This document shows positions 9,049-15,919 of a DNA stretch of 17,785 nt, piece by piece. The position numbers and the translations under genes were made by a program. The DNA comes from an uncultured Oscillospiraceae bacterium (GTDB lineage: Bacteria > Bacillota > Clostridia > Oscillospirales > Ruminococcaceae). The notes beneath the pieces were generated by a model. It did not search any database. It was given only the letters and a program-made list of their open reading frames with translations, and had not been told where the DNA came from. The stretch lies in assembly GCA_910579125.1 (NCBI GenBank), contig CAJTTH010000035.1, positions 1 through 17,785 of the forward strand. Reading direction: 5' to 3'. Each line of letters opens with the position of its first letter. Within the stretch, counting starts at the first letter, position 1.

Positions 9049-10112
9049 TATACAAACAGATTTGCAGGCGGCAAAACAGGATTCGGCATATCGGCGTGTT
9101 CCGAAATGTCCGCCTTCGCGGCAGACCCGTCACGGACGAAGTTCCTCCAATAAACGCTGCGATCCTCTAAGTCGAAAACAGTTATCTCATGGTTCGGCGT
9201 TGGATATTCTCCGGTGGTGAAAACTCCGTTGCTCCACACAATATCTTTCTCCCTCTTGAAACTGCCGTCTGAGTCAGCGTAGAACCACGACATTTTATGC
9301 AGGTCGTAATTCGGTGCCGACTGCACAGCGATCCGTATAAACTCGCCTCTTGGCAAACGGTGCGGAGCGTTGTTATAACATTCGCTGATGATCGTTGTCG
9401 CGTTGGACAGCGAGACATAAAGATTGTACAGCGGCTGATACTGATCGCCAAACTGCGTAAAGTTATCGGGATCTATCAAAATATTCGTGTCAAACGACCC
9501 GTGATGCGGAGCTATAATATGCGTGACCTTTAAACCCGACGCCCGTATCCTTTCGGCAATATCGTTATGATGATGCGCCGTTACATCACCAGGGAACAAA
9601 ACCGAATACATACCCGAAGTTTTACTCTTGTAAACAAAGTTTACGACGGTCGAGGTGGCATTGTATCTTATCGACCGCGAGTCTTTTGCGTTTATCACAG
9701 CCCCATCCGTAACTTCGTCCGAGTATACGGTATTCTCGTCAGAGACAATTTCCGTTGCGGTATATATTCCGCATTTTATATACGTATAATTCGGATAAAC
9801 CGACACTTCCATTTTGGAATAATCATCCGTTCCGGAAAATGTGTCTTTATACACGCGCAGCGTATTGATGAGCGCGTGATAATCATCGCTTTCACTGTAC
9901 CCTCCCATTATCACCGAGTACAGCTTAAACCTCGGTTTCGGAATATGCTGCTCCGATTGAACTATTCTCGATACATCCTCGCCTTTAAAAAAATTTTCTT
10001 CGTTTTTGATAAAGTGCACCAATAAATTATTCATCCACTCGGCGAATCTCTGTTGGATAAATTCTATAAATTTCTTTTTGTTTTTAATTTTTTTGGCGAG
10101 AACCATTTCAAT
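9048..10112 (-). CDS. MBL-fold hydrolase, C-terminal part (frame -1 to the N-terminal part)
   Basis: This frame carries the second half of a metallo-beta-lactamase fold of the ComEC-like group: SVLFPGDVTAHHHND, whose Asp is the usual metal-bridging residue, and IIAPHHGSFDTN, whose His is the last metal ligand. It lacks the first metal motif, which lies in the upstream gene. Its first ATG (10106) has no ribosome-binding site, and the frame is open upstream through the A-run, so the natural way to make it is as a -1 frameshift fusion with the upstream ORF. The fused product would be about 610 residues, with the Asp near 432 and the His near 459-460. That is longer than a simple MBL domain because of an insert rich in Tyr, Asp and Asn between the halves. 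It could also be a broken gene or a sequencing error. Confidence 0.75.
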   Translation of the reverse strand: MEMVLAKKIKNKKKFIEFIQQRFAEWMNNLLVHFIKNEENFFKGEDVSRIVQSEQHIPKPRFKLYSVIMGGYSESDDYHALINTLRVYKDTFSGTDDYSKMEVSVYPNYTYIKCGIYTATEIVSDENTVYSDEVTDGAVINAKDSRSIRYNATSTVVNFVYKSKTSGMYSVLFPGDVTAHHHNDIAERIRASGLKVTHIIAPHHGSFDTNILIDPDNFTQFGDQYQPLYNLYVSLSNATTIISECYNNAPHRLPRGEFIRIAVQSAPNYDLHKMSWFYADSDGSFKREKDIVWSNGVFTTGEYPTPNHEITVFDLEDRSVYWRNFVRDGSAAKADISEHADMPNPVLPPANLFV

Positions 10113-10879
10113 TTTTTTTTTAAAGCTGTCACAATTATGCTGTACCAGCTGGTCAGTTCCTCATTGTAGACTTCCCCGTTGATCATATTCTTCAAAAGCA
10201 AATTGTTGTCTATGTAGATCGAGAAATTGATATCGGTGAACTGAGTGACAATATTTTGCCAATATCCCTCCGTCAACCATTGTTCATTGATTACAAACCC
10301 AAATTCTATACTAAAAGTCATTTTGTGCTCGATAGGTTCGCCGCCATCATCAACGCCCCAAACGAACCATAATACTTGCTGCGCTTTAAAATCACTAACC
10401 GACTTAATATAGTAGTCGTTTTCTCCCCAAATACACTGATTAAAACTCACATTAACGTCGCCCTCATATTTGTACTCATACGTCGCTTCGGTTTGGGAAA
10501 GGCTTTGTATTTTCCTCCAAGCACGCTCACCCGTCTTAAATAAACTGCCGTCCCCACAATCTATCCAGCCATCGGATTTTTGATCCCAATCGTTCAGCGC
10601 TTTTATCAAATCATAAAACATATTGTTGTGGTCAACATCCTGATGCGAGTTTACCAAAAGATCGAGGTGATCGTTTCCGTTCTCCCTGATTGTTTCAGCC
10701 ATATGCGCGATTGATTCCTTGAGAGGCAGTGGATAACCGTTGTAATCATTCGAGCCTACCAACCGAAGCGAGCCGCAGTCAAACACCGCGTTGTACGGAG
10801 TACCATCGGATTTCGTGGCGTGGAGCAGAGTACACAGTCCGTGCCCTACTCGGTAAACATAAAGTTTTGTATTTCCCAT
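10064..10879 (-). CDS. MBL-fold hydrolase, N-terminal part
   Basis: The protein opens MGNTKLYVYRVGHGLCTLLH, a ComEC/Rec2-style MBL opening strand, followed by AVFDCGS (Asp34) and NSHQDVDHNN (His79, Asp81, Asp83, His84), the HxDxDH metal-binding motif. The start has an excellent GAGGAGG at 10886-10892, 6 nt before the ATG, and lies 21 bp after the stop of the upstream gene. In this frame translation ends after 271 residues in a lysine-rich tail, before the remaining metal ligands, so this part alone should be inactive. A possible role is hydrolysis of a phosphodiester, ester or lactam bond; the substrate is unknown. Its DNA is visibly more AT-rich than the genes on either side (35-42% GC in two sampled 60-base lines, against 57% in one line of the giant gene), hinting at separate origin. 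Confidence 0.8.
   Translation of the reverse strand: MGNTKLYVYRVGHGLCTLLHATKSDGTPYNAVFDCGSLRLVGSNDYNGYPLPLKESIAHMAETIRENGNDHLDLLVNSHQDVDHNNMFYDLIKALNDWDQKSDGWIDCGDGSLFKTGERAWRKIQSLSQTEATYEYKYEGDVNVSFNQCIWGENDYYIKSVSDFKAQQVLWFVWGVDDGGEPIEHKMTFSIEFGFVINEQWLTEGYWQNIVTQFTDINFSIYIDNNLLLKNMINGEVYNEELTSWYSIIVTALKKKLKWFSPKKLKTKRNL
10112..10121 (-). other. A10 slippery run at the frame junction of the MBL hydrolase
   Basis: On the coding strand the frame reads TTA AAA AAA AAA TTG. This contains the classic -1 slip heptamer A_AAA_AAA in the correct phase. A -1 shift, or one extra A from transcriptional slippage, changes it to AAA ATT GAA ATG GTT and enters the downstream frame. The downstream frame is open from a TGA some 55 bases upstream of the run, so joining is possible anywhere in an overlap of about 100 bases that ends at the first frame's TAG (10064-10066). 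A second run of seven A in the same phase (CCA AAA AAA TTA) follows about 14 bases later. I see no clear upstream stimulatory Shine-Dalgarno or strong downstream stem. A homopolymer length error in the assembly would look identical. Confidence 0.6.
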
Positions 10880-10900
10880 TTCGTGCCTCCTCAGAAACGT

Positions 10901-13576
10901 TTATTCCGCATACCCGAAGTACCAACCAATCTTCCCGCCTTCGCCGAACAAATACAGATCCGCGCTCTTCGGAGGGACGGAAAGCCCAAGAAATTTAAGC
11001 GTCAGAGCGTTAAGCTTGAACACAGGTGTGCCTTTAATGTTCTGTGTCAAAGAAACGCTCCGAAAGCCGATGTTGAGAATATTTTGAAGAGAAAATCTCT
11101 CCTTAAAAACTCCGCCCAACCGCACGCCAAAATAATATTCGCCCTTGTTCCAAGCGGAAATGAACTCAAATTCAAGGGGCAGCCCCGCTCCGAGACTTCC
11201 CTGATCTCCGAGCGCCACACGGTGTATAAGTCCGTTCCAACCCGTGCTCAACTCCCCCTGACGTACAGGCGCGGTTATGGACGCGAATCCCAGATTGTCA
11301 GGGGAAGCCGCCTCGCTTTTGCGGATGTATCGCTCAGGCACAGCGCCGAATGTCTCAGCAACGGAGCCCTCCCGCGCCGCTGAACGATCCGCGCGAAGCC
11401 GAAAAGCCGACATATCCTCGTATGCCGAGTTATTCCCGCAAATAATCCGCACGCCCTCAAAGCTTAAGGTATCGTACGAAAACAGATCGCACTCTTCGTT
11501 CTTGGTCATTGATAGGCTTCCGCCCAACGTAAAGCGCACAACGCCGTTGTCCGAGATCATGCTCGCCGCGCTTATCACTATTGCCTCTACGGGTTTGTGC
11601 AGCGTGCGGTAGCTCACCTCACTCTCAATCATGAACCTATACACGGCAACTCCGTTTTGAATATCGGCGCGCCCGAGCAGCGCCACGCATTGTGGCTCGG
11701 AAAGCTGTTCTCCGATTAGCGACTTCGGCAAAATCTCCGTTCGCGAAACGAACTTTACAGTGCGCGAACCCTCTATAACCGCCTCAAGCCCGACTGTTTT
11801 ACAGACGTAATCAAGCTCTCCGCTTTGCGTAACACCATCAGAATCATAAGCGATGAGTGCGTCTATCGGCGACGGCATAACGCGGAGTTCTCCACCTGCC
11901 ATCGAAATGCGGCTGCGCCGAACGGCAGCGAAAACACACGTCAGATATTCCTCCCCCGTAAGCGTCACCGCCGCATAGACCTCGGGCTGCATTACACTCC
12001 CATCGGCGAAAGCACGGGCATTCAGCACAACCACCCCTTCAAATTCCGCAGAGGTTACCAGCTCCACAAAACCGCGGTAATTTTCCTTTTCCTTTGACTT
12101 TGAGTACGCGCTGTTCCACAGCCGCTCGAACGCCGTATTCCCTGCCAGTTTGTCCCTGATCGAACAGCCCTCGCAATACTTTATTATAAAAATTGTTTCG
12201 TCAAAGTCCTCGTCCGAGATTTTGATCCGCCAACCGTCAATATCCAAGGATAAATCGAAGCAGCCGAACTCCTCGAACTCCCTGCGAGATGTAAGCGTAA
12301 TGAAGCAATCCCTTTGCAGAAGCATTTGCTTTCCCATCGGAGTTATACCGCTTATCCCGATGTTGGGGAGCGGCTCATTCGAGGTCTGTGCCACCCTAAG
12401 CCAACTCCACGAGGTTCCGTTTACGCCGACGCACAACCCCGCGGGAGTGACTGCCACAGTTTCCGAGCCGTTCAAGATGCTCGATGCGCGCATCTGAGCC
12501 GCCTTGATATCGCTGCCGAGTATCTCCGTGCGCATTCGGCAGATAATGTCGTCCGCCTCGGTCACGTTAAGGTTTTCGGACACGCTTGAGTTTCTCCATG
12601 GGAAAAAGGGAACAGGCGGCGAGAAATCAAGAAATTCCGCCGCGGGAGTTTCGAGCGCGGAAAGCACGCCGTTTTTCGGAGTGTAAAGCGGAGCGCTTTC
12701 GGGGCTTGAGAAATAATCTCCGCGAAACCGTGCCCACGACGTGGTCTGCCCGCTGCCGTCCGCCGTATTTGCGCCGATAAAACCCGAACATCCGGGGCAG
12801 AACATTATCTCCCCGCACCGGTTCATATATTCCATGCCGTATAAGCCCAACAGCAGTTCTCGTCCTTCGGAGATTTTAAAGCTGCCGCCAAAGCTTAAAT
12901 ACAGGTCGTGCTGCGCCACAGCATATCCTTCTCGGGTCTTATCGAAGCAAACCGAGAGCGCACACCGTGAAAAAACCAGCCGCGCGTCATCTAGCGGCTC
13001 AAGTATGTAAGGCTCCCCCGCCCTCGAACAGATTTCGCTTTCGAACCTCTCACGCGGAAGCTTGAAAAAGGTTTTATCCGCGTCCCGTAGCGCGTTCGGG
13101 TCAAGCGTCACATCAAAGCTCCCGCTGCCGCTGTAATGCAGCAGCCGATTCAAGAAAAACGCCGCGCTTCTTTTCGGTATGACCTCAGGGTCGGCAGGCA
13201 TAATGTAGCGAAGCCCAACGTCAAGCGCCTCAAACGCGTCCGTTCCCTTCGGTGCGCGCACGGAAAAACAAAAAGTCCCCGTGTTGAGTTCCAAAGTGAT
13301 CGGCGAGGTATCGAATATATATCCGCGCCGCGTAAAAACGCCGCCAAACACAAGCTTTCGGGCATCGGACGAGACAAGGCGATCCAACACCAGTCCGTAT
13401 TGACCCAATGAAACGCAGCACGGGCACTCACAGCACCCTGTCCACCGCCGCCGATCGGGTTCCGCTTCGGGATTCTCGACCCATAAAAGCGCGTATCCCT
13501 TGCGGTGAATCGTCTGCGTCCATTCAATAAATCTTTCATCGGGAGAAAAGCCGGCGGGATAAAAATCGTAAATCAT
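10901..13576 (-). CDS. Large (891 aa) probable structural protein with paired-cysteine motifs, unrecognised
   Basis: I do not recognise a named family. Near the N-terminus the protein has a dense cysteine cluster, GCCECPCC (Cys48, 49, 51, 53, 54), then CPGC (Cys260/263) and CEGC (Cys468/471). These could bind zinc or form a metal site in a reducing compartment. The rest is mainly predicted beta strand. The last 80 residues (FSLQNILNIGFRSVSL, then LTLKFLGLSVPPKSADLYLF, then GWYFGYAE) resemble in texture the repeated beta units of the giant protein in the same operon, suggesting a shared fold or common ancestry. No signal peptide or membrane helix is visible. The ATG at 13576 has only a weak AGGG seven bases upstream and lies 28 bp after the preceding stop, so expression may depend on coupling. 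A structural role in a complex with its neighbours is inferred from context only. Confidence 0.8.
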   Translation of the reverse strand: MIYDFYPAGFSPDERFIEWTQTIHRKGYALLWVENPEAEPDRRRWTGCCECPCCVSLGQYGLVLDRLVSSDARKLVFGGVFTRRGYIFDTSPITLELNTGTFCFSVRAPKGTDAFEALDVGLRYIMPADPEVIPKRSAAFFLNRLLHYSGSGSFDVTLDPNALRDADKTFFKLPRERFESEICSRAGEPYILEPLDDARLVFSRCALSVCFDKTREGYAVAQHDLYLSFGGSFKISEGRELLLGLYGMEYMNRCGEIMFCPGCSGFIGANTADGSGQTTSWARFRGDYFSSPESAPLYTPKNGVLSALETPAAEFLDFSPPVPFFPWRNSSVSENLNVTEADDIICRMRTEILGSDIKAAQMRASSILNGSETVAVTPAGLCVGVNGTSWSWLRVAQTSNEPLPNIGISGITPMGKQMLLQRDCFITLTSRREFEEFGCFDLSLDIDGWRIKISDEDFDETIFIIKYCEGCSIRDKLAGNTAFERLWNSAYSKSKEKENYRGFVELVTSAEFEGVVVLNARAFADGSVMQPEVYAAVTLTGEEYLTCVFAAVRRSRISMAGGELRVMPSPIDALIAYDSDGVTQSGELDYVCKTVGLEAVIEGSRTVKFVSRTEILPKSLIGEQLSEPQCVALLGRADIQNGVAVYRFMIESEVSYRTLHKPVEAIVISAASMISDNGVVRFTLGGSLSMTKNEECDLFSYDTLSFEGVRIICGNNSAYEDMSAFRLRADRSAAREGSVAETFGAVPERYIRKSEAASPDNLGFASITAPVRQGELSTGWNGLIHRVALGDQGSLGAGLPLEFEFISAWNKGEYYFGVRLGGVFKERFSLQNILNIGFRSVSLTQNIKGTPVFKLNALTLKFLGLSVPPKSADLYLFGEGGKIGWYFGYAE

Positions 13577-13604
13577 TGCAGTACCCTAACCCTTTCCCGA
13601 TAGT

Positions 13605-15851
13605 TCAAAACTCGATCCTGTCACCGCTCAGCAGCGTTATCTCAGCGCTCGAAACGTCTCCGTCAACAAACACGGGGCAGTATTCCCGCCGCGCGTCGAG
13701 CCTGTACAATTTAAACGCTTCGCCGAACCGTCCGTGCCCCGCCATCAGCGAATATACCGATGTTCCCACGGGCACCTTGACTTCCTTGCCGTTGACAAAA
13801 AGTGTAATCGCTACGGAAACACAGGCTCTGCCGCTGAAGTATGCGGAACTTAGCGGATACTCGCGGTTTTTGATTATAACCTCCAATGAATCAAGAAGTA
13901 AAGAATAATTGTCTCCGCCAACCAGCGTAACGTTATCGTACAGCTTATCCGATGCGGGCAAATCGGGAGCGTAGTAGTTGATCGAATAAACCAGAAACAA
14001 GTACGGAAAACGCACATTCACTGCAAGATCGAAAGCTCCCGAAAGACGGCGGCACTTATCATCGTTCACGGATCTGGAACAGTATGCGTTCGCCATTTTG
14101 CTCATAAACTCATCGAACACCAGTTCCGCGTCGCTCTTTCCCTCATTCAGCGAAACTTTGTATTCGGCGGATCCCGCCAAAGCGTAACCCGAGACGTTCT
14201 CATACCGCGGATCCGTCTGCTCCGTATAAACCGAAGTCTCCACGTTCAGCACGTCTCCGGGCAGCACGCCGCAGCACCGCATTTCGAGTATCCTGCCTCT
14301 CGAGATCGTCTCAACATCGACAAGGCGGCAGCGGCACATTCGGCTTATCGCGTCCGCAAGCAAGTAAAACCCCTCGGGTGTTATCGAGTTCACACTCTTA
14401 TCGGAAGCTATTCCGAAAAGCAGCCTGTAAAATCCGCCGAGTTCGGCGTTGTTATCCTCGGCGGATAAAAGCGCCGTTTCGCTGACTTTCAGCGTGTACG
14501 AATCGTCATCGGCGCTCGGTTCGAGTACGATTACTGCGTTTTTCGAGGAAACAGCTTCTTTAAGATGCGAACAAAACAGCTCCCGTGTAAATTTATGCAC
14601 GATCACCCCGCCGTTTCCCGCTTTGGAAGCGGACGGCTGCCGATACGCTATCACCGCCTGCTTGTCCTCTCCCTGCTCGATCAAGTAATATTCCCGCGAA
14701 ACCGCCTTGCTCTCCGAGGAAATCCCCATACACCTGTTTGCGTTCACACAGAACACCGGGCGCACGGAAAAAGTCTGTCCGTCCTCCTCGCCGACCTCAA
14801 ACTCCTCGGAACAGTACATCATCCCATTGCTGCCGAGATACCCCGTCACAGCCGCCGACGGCGAGTAACTCACCGAAAACAGCGCTCCTCCGCGCACATA
14901 TTCCCGTACTCTCAGCGCGGGAGCCGCCGCAGGCAGACACGCCGACTCGCCGAACGCCTTTGTAGCCGCGCCCCGATACTCAATGACCGCACTCAAATTA
15001 ACGTTTTCCGCAAAGGACGGCAAAAAATCCGCAAAGAAGTCGCCCGCCTCAGCCTTGAACGCATACAAGCCCTCCGATTTTTTTGTGACCGAAGACGGTT
15101 TCGCGAACTCCGAGCTTTGAAGAATCACGCCGTTCTTCACTATACATAGCGCCGCCCTAAGAGCTTCGCTTTCATCCTGCGAGCATACAAGCTCAAATTC
15201 CGCGTCAAGCGCGCTGCCGTTTCTCTCAACGGACGTGAGTGTTATCCCGCGCGGGAAAAACCTCAGTGTCTGCGCGACGCCAAACACCCTGTCCCCGTCC
15301 GTCGCGTATATGTCCGCTTCAAACTCGGCAGAATCATCGTCAGTCACGCACACCCGAAACCCCGTGCCCGTCTTATCCGTGTCGAACAGCTTTTTAAAGC
15401 CGCCCTCCCGGTGTACCGCGCAGAATACGAACGGGCAGCTGTCGTTCGCGCTATCCCATCTGATAATCAGCGTTCCGCCTTGGTACTCGCCGCGCAGGTT
15501 ATCGAAGCCGAACACAGGCATCTCGAGCGCCGCGCTCTCGCAGCTCTCTCCGTCCTTTTCGCAGACAAGAGAAACCGTATATGTTTTCCTCTTGTCCGAC
15601 ACGTCAAGCGCCATTTTGCGAACCGTGCCCGCCGAAGAATTTTCCTTGTCGACCGTGACCGCGTACGCGCCTTTCTTTTCACCGCCAAAGGCGACATTCA
15701 CGGTGTATTTCGCGTCAATGTCGTGAAATCTTCCGCTGTTTATTTTCCACTCGATATCGAGACCGAACGTTCCATCATCGGCTTTTACCGCGCTCAGCCT
15801 TGAAATTTCAACGTCCGTGATATGTACCTGTTCCGTTATTTCATCGGGCAT
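13605..15851 (-). CDS. 748-aa beta-rich protein with Fn3-like N-terminus and C-terminal beta-grasp domain
   Basis: The start has an ideal AAGGAGG (15857-15863) five bases before the ATG. The first ~300 residues look like tandem immunoglobulin or fibronectin-III-type sandwiches, for example ITDVEISRLSAVKADDG followed by LDIEWKI, and later GGTLIIRWDSAND; this is a sequence-texture call. The middle is mixed alpha/beta and unassigned. Residues 678-748 run ITLFVNGKEVKVPVGTSVYS, a central helix, a second strand with VFVDGDV, and finish LLSGDRIEF. That order and the closing GDRIEF are typical of ThiS/MoaD, TGS or SLBB-like beta-grasp domains. There is no C-terminal diglycine, so sulfur-carrier or conjugation chemistry is unlikely and a binding role is more probable. 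Cysteines are frequent, arguing against export through an oxidising compartment. It lies second in the operon, after the Hint protein. Confidence 0.8.
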   Translation of the reverse strand: MPDEITEQVHITDVEISRLSAVKADDGTFGLDIEWKINSGRFHDIDAKYTVNVAFGGEKKGAYAVTVDKENSSAGTVRKMALDVSDKRKTYTVSLVCEKDGESCESAALEMPVFGFDNLRGEYQGGTLIIRWDSANDSCPFVFCAVHREGGFKKLFDTDKTGTGFRVCVTDDDSAEFEADIYATDGDRVFGVAQTLRFFPRGITLTSVERNGSALDAEFELVCSQDESEALRAALCIVKNGVILQSSEFAKPSSVTKKSEGLYAFKAEAGDFFADFLPSFAENVNLSAVIEYRGAATKAFGESACLPAAAPALRVREYVRGGALFSVSYSPSAAVTGYLGSNGMMYCSEEFEVGEEDGQTFSVRPVFCVNANRCMGISSESKAVSREYYLIEQGEDKQAVIAYRQPSASKAGNGGVIVHKFTRELFCSHLKEAVSSKNAVIVLEPSADDDSYTLKVSETALLSAEDNNAELGGFYRLLFGIASDKSVNSITPEGFYLLADAISRMCRCRLVDVETISRGRILEMRCCGVLPGDVLNVETSVYTEQTDPRYENVSGYALAGSAEYKVSLNEGKSDAELVFDEFMSKMANAYCSRSVNDDKCRRLSGAFDLAVNVRFPYLFLVYSINYYAPDLPASDKLYDNVTLVGGDNYSLLLDSLEVIIKNREYPLSSAYFSGRACVSVAITLFVNGKEVKVPVGTSVYSLMAGHGRFGEAFKLYRLDARREYCPVFVDGDVSSAEITLLSGDRIEF

Positions 15852-15919
15852 ATTATCCTCCTTAGAGTCTGTCCGTTATATATCCTTGCAACTGTCTTTT
15901 CGGCAATTTTTATGCCGCA

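Noticed and set aside
9038..9133. A 32-residue N-terminal extension of the giant protein.
   Set aside because: It overlaps the hydrolase reading frame, is basic and lacks a ribosome-binding site, whereas the ATG at 9037 has GAGG at proper spacing.
15901..15917. Inverted repeat CGGCA...TGCCG in the 68-bp gap after the Hint gene, as a terminator.
   Set aside because: The stem is only 5 bp, no U-run follows, and the next gene continues the operon.
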